DNA of 64,000 nucleotides from contig CALEDJ010000038.1 of assembly GCA_937951485.1 (NCBI GenBank), positions 70,190-134,189 of the forward strand. The letters are read 5' to 3'. Source of the stretch: an uncultured bacterium (lineage in GTDB: Bacteria > Hydrogenedentota > Hydrogenedentia > Hydrogenedentales > CAILVY01). Made by a program: the position numbers and the translations under genes. Under the pieces are notes generated by a model. The model saw nothing but the letters and a program-made list of their open reading frames with translations, did not search any database and was not told the DNA's origin. Positions 9,245 to 17,012 of the stretch are shown here, piece by piece (positions within the stretch are counted from its first letter, which is position 1; every line of letters starts with the position of its first letter).

Positions 9245-10459
9245 TTACACCCCGATAGCGGAACTGAGGGTGAGCATGGGCAGCAGCATGGCGATGACCA
9301 GGAAGCCGACGACAACCCCCATCACCACGATAAGCAGCGGCTCGAAAAGCGCAGTCAACGCCTTCACCGCGCGGTCCACCTCGGTGTCATACGCATCCGC
9401 GACCCGTTTCGCTACGCTTCCAATGCGCCCGCTTTCCTCGCCCACGGCGAACATGCTGACGACCATCGGGGGGAAATGCGGCGCGCCGCGCATGCTCTCG
9501 CTCATGCTGTCGCCTTCCATCACCCCCGCGTGAATCGTGCTCACTTCCTCGCGGACGATACGGTTGCTCATGGTTTCCGCGGTGATGCGCAGGGCCGTCA
9601 AGACCGGCACCCCATTGTCAAGCAGCGTGCCCAGCGTGCGCGCGAACTTGGCCATTTCATACTTGTTCACCACGTCGCGAACCACGGGGATTCGCAGCAC
9701 GAGGGTGTCGAATTGCCTGCGGCCGGCATCGGTTCTCACATACGAGACGAGGCTTGCCACGAGGGCAATCACTCCCAGCAGTACCGCCCACCACCATTTT
9801 CCCATGAAGTCGCAGATCGCCATGACGATACGGGTCGCCAGCGGGAGTTGCGCGTCAAACTCTTCAAAGATGGCGACAAATTTGGGGAAGACGAACGAGA
9901 TGAGGATAAACACGGCGGCAGTGCCGACGATGCTCAGGAAGGCCGGATAAACCATGGCGGAAACCGCTTTGCCCCGCAGTTCCTCCTCCTGCTCCCCGAA
10001 GGCCACGATGCGCCAGAGCACTTCTTCGAGCATGCCGCCGGTTTCCCCGGCGCGGATCATGCTGCAATACATCGCGGGGAACAGCGTTGGGTGCTTTTCC
10101 ATCGCATCGGCGAGGCTGTTGCCCTTCTGCACATCGTCGCGCAGTTGCCCGATGATGCGCGCCAGTTTGGGGTTCTGCGTCTGCTCCGTGAGCGTGCGCA
10201 GGGCGCGGGTGATGACCATGCCCGACTCGCTCAAATTGGCCAGTTGCCGGAAGAAGATATTGCGGTCCTTCAGCCGGATGCGCTGCAGCGATTGCAGGAC
10301 CCGGTCGCGTGGTGCCTCGCCGGTATATTCCTCGACCCGGATGGGGAAGTAGCCCATGTCGCGGAGCCGGGCGACGGCGGCGCGCTGGTTTTCCGCCTCG
10401 ATGACTCCGGAAGCCGTTTCCTCCGGACCTTTTTTCACCTCATATTGAAATTGAGGCAT
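9245..10459 (-). CDS. gspF: Type II secretion inner-membrane platform protein GspF
   Basis: Polytopic platform protein of 404 residues, the normal GspF length. It has the tandem T2SSF domain layout: a cytoplasmic half with [22 protein letters not shown] and a membrane segment near 170-195, then a second half with [22 protein letters not shown] and a final membrane pair near 375-400. An N-terminal [24 protein letters not shown] segment is the family start. It works with GspE to build the pseudopilus. No clear ribosome site is seen for the ATG at 10459 (AAAGG lies 13 bases away). It is separated from gspE by a 326-bp gap with repeats. Confidence 0.93.
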   Translation of the reverse strand: MPQFQYEVKKGPEETASGVIEAENQRAAVARLRDMGYFPIRVEEYTGEAPRDRVLQSLQRIRLKDRNIFFRQLANLSESGMVITRALRTLTEQTQNPKLARIIGQLRDDVQKGNSLADAMEKHPTLFPAMYCSMIRAGETGGMLEEVLWRIVAFGEQEEELRGKAVSAMVYPAFLSIVGTAAVFILISFVFPKFVAIFEEFDAQLPLATRIVMAICDFMGKWWWAVLLGVIALVASLVSYVRTDAGRRQFDTLVLRIPVVRDVVNKYEMAKFARTLGTLLDNGVPVLTALRITAETMSNRIVREEVSTIHAGVMEGDSMSESMRGAPHFPPMVVSMFAVGEESGRIGSVAKRVADAYDTEVDRAVKALTALFEPLLIVVMGVVVGFLVIAMLLPMLTLSSAIGV

Positions 10460-10785
10460 ATGCGCATCGGAGCCTTTTTGTCGTGCAACACATAACCCTC
10501 GAGAAGATTTGCGCGGTGTTTTTTGCAGTCCGAAAAAATGGCATTCGGCAGTTTCTCTGTGATGCTTTCGCTCTGAAAGGGCGAAAAATGATTCCGGCGA
10601 AAGATCTCGCCGTTATCATCAAGGAGTCCTCAATCTCCGCCTTTTGTTTCGCGCTTTCAGCGCTGATATTTGAGCAAGCGATTCCGTTTTCCCAGGGTTT
10701 CGCCTTGGGCTGAATTGTTCCGCGCCTCCGGCGCTTTTGCCTGCGTTTTTCCATTCCGCATTCCGCATTCGGAATTCCGCATTGA
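10460..10785. other. 326-bp repeat-bearing gap between gspE and gspF
   Basis: No gene is supported. The gap holds several small hairpins. CTTTC/GAAAG flanks a 5-base loop near 10563-10577, and CGGCGA/TCGCCG flanks a 6-base loop near 10598-10615. A GCGCC-TCC-GGCGC hairpin followed by TTTTG lies at 10722-10738, and a string of ATTCCGC units at 10751-10783. Short open frames here read through the repeats and look spurious. Confidence 0.5.
10722..10783. repeat. GCGCC hairpin followed by ATTCCGC string
   Basis: A 5-bp stem GCGCC/GGCGC with loop TCC lies at 10722-10734. It is followed at 10751-10783 by repeated ATTCCGC units. The ATTCCGC string recurs at 51136-51162 next to the flagellar motE-like gene, so it is a dispersed intergenic element. 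Confidence 0.6.
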
Positions 10786-12495
10786 TCACGCGTCTGCGGT
10801 CACGCGGAGCACTTCCTCCGCCGTGGTGATGCCCTGGCGCACCCGTTGCCATCCCGACATGCGCAACGTACGCATGCCTTGTTGCAGGGCGAGACGCTTG
10901 ATGTCGAGCGATGTGGCGCGGCGCACGGTCAAATCCTTGATTTCGTTGGTAAACGGAAGGATTTCACAGATGGCCATGCGGCCCTTGTATCCGGTATGGC
11001 GGCATATGTCGCAGCCACGGCCTTTTCGGAAATCCCCCTGCCTGACTTCCTCTTCGGGAATATTGAACTCGTCGCAGATGGCCGCCGGGTCCAACTGGGT
11101 CGGCGCGGCGCAATTCTCGCACACCCGCCGGAGCAGGCGCTGCGCCATCGAAGCGATCATGGTGCTGGAGATAAGAAACGGCTCGACGCCCATGTCGGTC
11201 AGGCGCGTCACTGCGCCGGCGGCGTCGTTGGTGTGCAGGGTGCTCAACACCAGGTGTCCTGTAAGGCTGGACCGGATGGCCATTTCCGCTGTCTCGTAGT
11301 CGCGAATCTCGCCCACCAGCATCACATCGGGGTCATGTCGCAGCATGGAGCGCAAACCGAGGGAAAAATCGAATCCAATGCGCGGCTGCACCTGCATCTG
11401 CGAAATGCCCGCCAACTGGTATTCGATGGGGTCTTCAATCGTGAGTATTTTGCGGTCAACGCTGTTGAGTTTGGCGAGCGCGGCATAAAGCGTGGTGGTT
11501 TTACCGCTGCCTGTGGGACCAGTGACCAGGATAATGCCATGCGGCTTGCTGATGAAGGTATTGAACAGTTTCATGTCCTCCGCCTGGAAACCCAACTGAT
11601 CCAGCGTGAGCAGCATGGAGGACCTGCTCAGGATGCGGATGTTCACCGTTTCGCCATGCGGCGTCGGAAGAATGGAGACGCGGAGGTCATACTGTTGATC
11701 ACCGAAAGAGGCCAGAATCTTACCGTCCTGCGGCAAACGCCGCTCGGCGATGTTCAGGTTCGCCATGATCTTGATGCGTGACACAATGGCCGAGTGGAAA
11801 CCCCGGATGGAGGGCGGGGTGGGGACCTGATGCAGGATGCCGTCAATCCGATAGCGGACCCGCAGGAAATCCTCGAACGGCTCGATGTGAATGTCCGTCG
11901 TATCGGATTGCACCGCCTCGAGGATGAGTTCATTCACGAATTTGATGATGGAAGCGTCAATGGTGTCGTCGCCGAGGTCCGCGCTCATCCCGGTCGCTTC
12001 CAGGTTGACCACTTCCCCGGCGTGTTCCTCGCTGATGAGGATGCGCTCCATGGTGTCCGCGCCCACCCCGTACAATTCCTTGGTCACTTTCTGAATTTCG
12101 GCGGGCGTGGTGACCACCGCCTCGATCCGTCGCTTGAGCACAAGCCGGATATCATCCAAGAGGTGGGCGTTAAGCGGGTCGGAGAGCGCGACGACCAGGG
12201 CGCCGTTGGCCTCCTGGACCGGCACAAAACGGTAGTGGGTGGCAAACCTCGCGGGCACCCGGGCGATGATTTCCGGAGGAATCTGCATTTTCGAGGGAAG
12301 GACGAAGCGCATTTCGCAGAAATCCGCCAACGCCCGGTACGCTGTCTCCGCCGTGGCGTATCCCAATTGGGGGATAACCTCCACCAGCGGCAAATCGTTT
12401 TTGACCGCTTCCGCGCGCGCCCGCGTCAATTTCGCTTCATCCAGAATATTCTGTTGAAGCAGGAAGCGCTCAAAGGCTTTGGGTTCCTGCACCAT
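10786..12495 (-). CDS. gspE: Type II secretion ATPase GspE
   Basis: Hexameric cytoplasmic ATPase of 569 residues that powers pseudopilus assembly. The N-terminal GspE/PilB domain covers about 1-140. Walker A is GPTGSGKT at 326-333, the Asp box is LTIEDPIEYQ, Walker B is VMLVGEIRD at about 391-399, and the His box is STLHTND at about 418-424. A zinc-binding pair follows: C459 and C462, C495 and C498. ATG at 12495 has GGAG five bases upstream. The gene stands 158 bases downstream of the anti-sigma gene and opens the secretion cluster. PilB of type IV pili is the alternative, but the surrounding K, J, I and D genes favour GspE. Confidence 0.93.
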   Translation of the reverse strand: MVQEPKAFERFLLQQNILDEAKLTRARAEAVKNDLPLVEVIPQLGYATAETAYRALADFCEMRFVLPSKMQIPPEIIARVPARFATHYRFVPVQEANGALVVALSDPLNAHLLDDIRLVLKRRIEAVVTTPAEIQKVTKELYGVGADTMERILISEEHAGEVVNLEATGMSADLGDDTIDASIIKFVNELILEAVQSDTTDIHIEPFEDFLRVRYRIDGILHQVPTPPSIRGFHSAIVSRIKIMANLNIAERRLPQDGKILASFGDQQYDLRVSILPTPHGETVNIRILSRSSMLLTLDQLGFQAEDMKLFNTFISKPHGIILVTGPTGSGKTTTLYAALAKLNSVDRKILTIEDPIEYQLAGISQMQVQPRIGFDFSLGLRSMLRHDPDVMLVGEIRDYETAEMAIRSSLTGHLVLSTLHTNDAAGAVTRLTDMGVEPFLISSTMIASMAQRLLRRVCENCAAPTQLDPAAICDEFNIPEEEVRQGDFRKGRGCDICRHTGYKGRMAICEILPFTNEIKDLTVRRATSLDIKRLALQQGMRTLRMSGWQRVRQGITTAEEVLRVTADA

Positions 12496-12653
12496 GTCTG
12501 CTCCAGAATCGTCAAAACTGCTTGATTATCAATATGTTACCACATGCATGCGAAACCCGGCAAGCCCGCTTGGCGGAAACGCGGCGCCACCCTTCCCTCT
12601 GCGGCGGTCTGCCCCTGCATGGCAGACGAAACGGCTGCGCCGGACCGATGGGT

Positions 12654-13688
12654 TTACGGCAGCATGCCCGCAGCCAGACTGTCCATCTCCCACAACGCGG
12701 CACGCGCCACGCTGGCCAGGGCCATATGCCCGCTGCCCGCCGCCTGCGTGTACGCTTCGCGGGCGCGTTCGATGTCCCGCAGGTCCCGCCAATACATATC
12801 GCCCAGCGCAACATTGATTTGGGCGATCGCCACGGGGTCGGTGCATCGGTCCCGGACAAACTCCATGGCGTCAATGCGCGTTTCCGGCGCCGCGCTGTCT
12901 TCCGGGCCGCACAGGCGCTCGCGCATCGTCTCGATAGCCAGCGAAGCCACCAGTTTGCACGGATACTTCGCCACCACCTTCTCCAGTTGCGCAAAGGCGT
13001 CGCCGCCGCTGTTGCGGGCGGCGTCAAACTGGTACAGCGGCTCGAAATTCTCCAAGCGCGCCTCCGCGAGCAGGTCATAGCGGTCCTTCACCGCGCCGGG
13101 ACTGGTGTTCCAATCCTGTGGATACCGACTGCGCAGCGCGTCGTAGGCGGCGAAGGCTTCTGCATAGCGCTGTCCATGGCTGAACTCCAGGTTTGCCAGC
13201 AGCAGTTGCGCTTCGCCCGCGCGCGGGTCACTCGGGTGTGCCTGAATCGCCTCGCGCAGCGTCAACACCGCCTTGCCGAACTGCTGTCCGGACTGTTCCA
13301 TCGCCGCCGCAATCGCGGCGTCCATCGGCGATGCCGTCGCAACGGTCGCCACATCAGGACCCGACATGCCGCGGCCATCCCACGCGGTGTATCCGAAAAT
13401 GGCCGCCAGCATGATGCAGGCCGCCACAGGCAACGCCACGCGCCACCCGGCCCATGCGGACCGCGCGGGCGCTTCCATCAGTCGTTGCCGCACCACGGGC
13501 AGCAAATCGCCCGTGAACGGGGCGGGCGGCACGGGGATCGCTCCGGCCACGCGCGGCAGCGATTCCGCTTCTGCGCGACAGGCCGCACATGCGGTCATGT
13601 GTCGCGCAAGATACGCGCGTTCTTCCGCCGAAGCGTCATCATAAATGGACGCGGCGATGATTCCTCTCGCTTTTCGACACCCAAACAT
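12654..13688 (-). CDS. Zinc-finger anti-sigma factor with TPR-like periplasmic part
   Basis: Predicted membrane anti-sigma factor of 344 residues. The N-terminus carries a zinc anti-sigma motif HxxxCxxC (H30, C34, C37). One membrane segment lies at about 77-98 (VALPVAACIMLAAIFGYTAW). The C-terminal part (about 120-344) is helical, with several repeats of tetratricopeptide type such as AVLTLREAIQAHPSDPRAGEAQLLLANLEF. It would sequester the ECF sigma factor encoded 124 bases upstream and release it on an envelope signal. ATG at 13688 is chosen for GAGGA seven bases upstream; an open frame extends to 13751 without a ribosome site. The TPR sensor part is an inference from pattern. Confidence 0.8.
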   Translation of the reverse strand: MFGCRKARGIIAASIYDDASAEERAYLARHMTACAACRAEAESLPRVAGAIPVPPAPFTGDLLPVVRQRLMEAPARSAWAGWRVALPVAACIMLAAIFGYTAWDGRGMSGPDVATVATASPMDAAIAAAMEQSGQQFGKAVLTLREAIQAHPSDPRAGEAQLLLANLEFSHGQRYAEAFAAYDALRSRYPQDWNTSPGAVKDRYDLLAEARLENFEPLYQFDAARNSGGDAFAQLEKVVAKYPCKLVASLAIETMRERLCGPEDSAAPETRIDAMEFVRDRCTDPVAIAQINVALGDMYWRDLRDIERAREAYTQAAGSGHMALASVARAALWEMDSLAAGMLP

Positions 13689-13812
13689 GTCTGATTCCTC
13701 ATTGGATTTATGAGGCATTTGCGAAACGGGTGTTCCGGACCTCAGTTCCATCTAAAATCGCGGATATTTCATGCTCCCATGCCCACAAACAGTTCATTTC
13801 GCAAATGCCTAT

Positions 13813-14463
13813 TCATGATTCGGGATCGTACAAATCCCGTAGTTCTCGCTGGAGTTTCTTCAACGATCGGAACAGATGCACCTTTACGCTGCCCACGGTG
13901 CACCCCAGTTGTTCCGCGATTTCCGCCAAAGCCAGACCCTCATAATGCCGCAATACAAACACCGTTTTCTGCGTGGGCGAAAGCACATCCAACGCCGCGC
14001 GCACGCGCGCGTCAATCTCCCGGCCACGCACCTCCGCCGCCGTCCCCGGCACCGTCGGCTCCACCGCCGCGCCTTCCGTTTCCGGAAGGAACGCCTCATC
14101 CAGCGGTTCCTGGCGGTGCCGTCGCCGCCGCCGCAGATGATCAATCGCCTGGTTCGCCGTCAACCGCAACAACCACGGCAGGAAACCGCCCGTCGGCTGC
14201 CACGACCCAATCTTGCGGTACAACTTGATCAGGGCTTCCTGCGCCACATCCAACGCGTCCTCGCGGTTGCCCGTGAGCCGGTACGCTACGGCGTACACCC
14301 GGCCCTGATGACGACGCACCAACTCGTCGAAGGCGCGCTCATCGCCGCCTTTCAGCGCCAGCGCCAGCGCCTTGTCGTCCGACGCCGCAACATTTTTCTC
14401 GTTTTCTCGAACCACTTGACCTAACGCCTTCCCGAAACAAAAGGTTAACAGGCGCCCCCGCAC
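13813..14463 (-). CDS. ECF-type RNA polymerase sigma factor
   Basis: Sigma-70 family group 4 (ECF) factor of up to 216 residues. Region 2 covers about 45-110, with DERAFDELVRRHQGRVYAVAYRLTGNREDALDVAQEAL and FLPWLLRLTANQAIDHLRR. Region 4 covers about 150-205, with LSPTQKTVFVLRHYEGLALAEIAEQLGCTVGSVKVHLFRS as the helix-turn-helix. The start is uncertain: the frame begins with a GTG at 14463, and another GTG at 14415 has GGAAGG 11 bases upstream and gives a more usual 200-residue protein. It is paired with the anti-sigma gene downstream. Whether it drives the secretion cluster is an inference from adjacency. Confidence 0.9.
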   Translation of the reverse strand: MRGRLLTFCFGKALGQVVRENEKNVAASDDKALALALKGGDERAFDELVRRHQGRVYAVAYRLTGNREDALDVAQEALIKLYRKIGSWQPTGGFLPWLLRLTANQAIDHLRRRRRHRQEPLDEAFLPETEGAAVEPTVPGTAAEVRGREIDARVRAALDVLSPTQKTVFVLRHYEGLALAEIAEQLGCTVGSVKVHLFRSLKKLQRELRDLYDPES

Positions 14464-14500
14464 CCTTCCGCACGCCGCCTATTGTACACGCTCGGCGTAA

Positions 14501-14545
14501 AAGGACATCAAGGACGGCAAGGACAACAAGGACGATCAGGACAGC
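14501..14545. repeat. 9-bp minisatellite, five AAGGACNNN units
   Basis: Five consecutive 9-base units: AAGGACATC, AAGGACGGC, AAGGACAAC, AAGGACGAT and CAGGACAGC, with a decayed sixth after them. It sits between the sigma factor gene and the next gene cluster. A second array with the same 9-base period but a different unit (TCGGACNNN) lies at 50830-50883. Confidence 0.85.
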
Positions 14546-14603
14546 AAAGGGACTGATGACCACTGGCCGCGGTCAGCAAACTGACCGATTCACTACCGAC
14601 GCC

Positions 14604-15488
14604 TCAGCGGTCCGTAGCGTTGCCCGGGGGGTGCATCTCATTCCCCTCCGGTTTCCGGCGGCGCATGAGCGCGCGGGCCTCCGCGACAAAGCGGGCGAAC
14701 AGGGCATTGACACGCGGTTCCTCGGTCCGCATCCGTTCGGGGTGAAACTGCACTCCCAGAATGAACACATCGCCCTCATGCTCGATGGCTTCGACAATAC
14801 CATCATCGCTACGGGCGGAAATGCGCAGCCCTTCGCCCAGTTTTTTGACGGCTTGGTGATGATGGGTGTTCACCTTGATCCGCGTCACGCCCAACAGCGC
14901 GTGCATCAATGTACTTTCCTCGATGGTGATGTCATGATGCTTCGATCCGCCGCGATGCGTAACCGCCTCGCCGCCAATCGGCCCGAATTGTGCGGGGATG
15001 TCCTGGTAAAGCGATCCGCCGAAGAATACATTGATCACCTGATGGCCGCGGCAGATGCCCAGCACGGGCAATCCATGTTCGCGGGCGTGATCCAACAAGT
15101 CGAATTGGAGGCGGTCAAGCGGCAGGTCCACTTCCTCCAGTTTCTCATGGGGTTCCTCGCCATAGAACGCGGGGTCCACATCCACCCCGCCGGGAAGCAG
15201 CACACCGTCAAGCATCGCCTTGCGCGCTGCAATATCCGCCGGGTCGCACGAAGGCGAGAAAACGATCACTTCAGCGTCATACTCATCGAGGGCCGCGCGA
15301 TACAATGCCAATGGATCGTTCTTGCCGCCCTGAAGCGCCTCCATCTGCCCAGTCGTGTACACCAGCGCAATGCCCGGCGCTTCGGCAACGGCCAGCGCGG
15401 CGAGGAAAAGCGCCAAGCCGGGACACGTTATTTTACGTATGAACAAATCCTTCGTTTCCTGATTTGTTTTATAAATAAACGAATTCAC
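14604..15488 (-). CDS. Class I glutamine-amidotransferase-like hydrolase (peptidase C26 type)
   Basis: Predicted gamma-glutamyl hydrolase-like enzyme of 294 residues, related to PuuD-type gamma-glutamyl-GABA hydrolases. The nucleophile elbow is GICRGHQ with C146, and the second catalytic pair is H249 and E251 in GVQFHPE. The GVLLPGGVDVDPAFYGEEP segment is typical of the family. The N-terminus has a hydrophobic stretch (about 22-37) that could be a signal or anchor, which is unusual because PuuD is cytosolic. The start is GTG at 15488, overlapping the stop of the upstream gene as GTGA, so the pair is probably translationally coupled. The natural substrate cannot be inferred. Confidence 0.83.
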   Translation of the reverse strand: MNSFIYKTNQETKDLFIRKITCPGLALFLAALAVAEAPGIALVYTTGQMEALQGGKNDPLALYRAALDEYDAEVIVFSPSCDPADIAARKAMLDGVLLPGGVDVDPAFYGEEPHEKLEEVDLPLDRLQFDLLDHAREHGLPVLGICRGHQVINVFFGGSLYQDIPAQFGPIGGEAVTHRGGSKHHDITIEESTLMHALLGVTRIKVNTHHHQAVKKLGEGLRISARSDDGIVEAIEHEGDVFILGVQFHPERMRTEEPRVNALFARFVAEARALMRRRKPEGNEMHPPGNATDR

Positions 15489-16879
15489 CGCAACAATCGG
15501 GGTTGTTCGCGGTCCTCGGTCATGGTGTAGGGCAATTCCCAGACGTGGCTGCCGTCCCGGTTGGTGAAATAGAGATGTGATTCGGAGAATTCATCGGGAT
15601 TGCCGTCGGCCCAGAAGGCGTAGAAATCGGGATGGGCGTTGACGGGCCGGCGCGCATACGCGTGATTGCGTGGGCTGTTTTCGGTGATCTGCCGCACTTT
15701 TTTCCAGGTGACGCCATGGTCATGGCTGTGCCACAGGGCCATCTCACCGCCTGTTCCCCAACGCTGCGGGCCGGGTTCCGTCGGCGCGATGATGCGCCAG
15801 GGGCCTTCTTTCTCGATGTACAGCGAACCCATGTCGTAGTTGTGCGTGGAACGTGTTACCTCGTGAGAATCCCACGAGGCGCCGTTCCAATGGACAATCA
15901 GCCAGGTGCGCGGGTCGTTTTCAGGACCCGGCTGATGCCCGCCGCTGGTGACGATGAGCATGACCGGCCGCCTTGCGTCGTCGAAATTGATGTCTTTGAC
16001 ATAGACCAGGCGACTTTCCGCCGCGAAATCGCGCACCAGCGCCGGGTTCTGCACATCTTCCAACGGCGTGGTCACGACTTCGCCGGCGGCGGTCCGCCAG
16101 GTCTCCCCGAAATCGCTCGTTTCAACGTAATAGAGGTTGGTCCGCTTGTCCACATTGCCGCCGGGATGATAATTGAATGCTGTAATCACGCGGCCATCCT
16201 TTTCCCGGCTGACCTGGTAATGGCCGCCCATGCCCGCGAGTTTGCGGTCCTCGGTCCAGATGCGGCCGTCGGCGCTTGTCGCCCAATACAACTCACGGCC
16301 CTGGGTGTACTTGGTGAAACAGAGGAGGAAACCCTTCCCGGCGATAAACCAAGGCTGGGGATAGGTCAATTCCCGTTCCCGGATGCGCTCAAAGGCATTC
16401 ACGCTGTACGGCGCGACGCTGCGATACAGGAAACCGGGACGGCGGCGGCCGCGTCCGCTGACAAAGACCCACACATGCCCGTCCTCGGCCAGCGCGATGC
16501 TGGGGTTGTCGTGGGGATCGTTCACGCCTTCCTTGTCGTGGACGATGGTGGGTCGCGGCACGGTCCCCGTAGCATGGTCATACGCGGAGGCCATCATCAG
16601 CAGATGCCGTTCCTGCGGACTTCGCGTGCCGCCATAAACGAAAAAGGTTTTGTCCGCCTCCGGCGTATACACCGCCAACGGGATGTGCTTGGCGGTATAG
16701 GTGCCCAGTCCGCCGGAGTATTTGTCGCCATGCTCCGAAAACTGGCCGAGGGTGAACCAGATGCCCTTGTATCCGTCCGCCTTGTCATCGTTGATGACGG
16801 TTTCTGTAGGTGCCGGCGCGGCGCCGATAACGGCCAGGAGGCACACATGCGCCATGATAAGATTGCGGCAATGATTCAT
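15485..16879 (-). CDS. Exported BNR-repeat (sialidase-like propeller) protein
   Basis: Predicted exported beta-propeller of 464 residues. A signal peptide covers about 1-22 (LIMAHVCLLAVIGAAPAPT). Asp-box-like (BNR) turns appear as TSDFGETWRT and SHDHGVTWKK, with a looser one at TSADGRIWTE. The pattern KGIWFTLGQ and PHDNPSIALAEDGHVWVFVSGRGR is typical of the BNR-4 family common in planctomycetes and Bacteroidota. It may bind or cleave a glycan, but catalytic residues cannot be assigned from sequence alone. ATG at 16879 has GGAGG eight bases upstream; the frame begins five codons earlier. It forms a two-gene unit with the C26-type gene. Confidence 0.78.
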   Translation of the reverse strand: MNHCRNLIMAHVCLLAVIGAAPAPTETVINDDKADGYKGIWFTLGQFSEHGDKYSGGLGTYTAKHIPLAVYTPEADKTFFVYGGTRSPQERHLLMMASAYDHATGTVPRPTIVHDKEGVNDPHDNPSIALAEDGHVWVFVSGRGRRRPGFLYRSVAPYSVNAFERIRERELTYPQPWFIAGKGFLLCFTKYTQGRELYWATSADGRIWTEDRKLAGMGGHYQVSREKDGRVITAFNYHPGGNVDKRTNLYYVETSDFGETWRTAAGEVVTTPLEDVQNPALVRDFAAESRLVYVKDINFDDARRPVMLIVTSGGHQPGPENDPRTWLIVHWNGASWDSHEVTRSTHNYDMGSLYIEKEGPWRIIAPTEPGPQRWGTGGEMALWHSHDHGVTWKKVRQITENSPRNHAYARRPVNAHPDFYAFWADGNPDEFSESHLYFTNRDGSHVWELPYTMTEDREQPRLLR

Positions 16880-17012
16880 CTGACGAGCCTCCATGCGGTT
16901 TGGCTGGATACCCCTCTAACCCCTGTGTAACGCGAATGGAACACAGAATGCAAATTGCGGGCGTAATGTCTTCGCCTTCGTCTATGGGGTATGATGGGCA
17001 TGCGGCAGAGAA

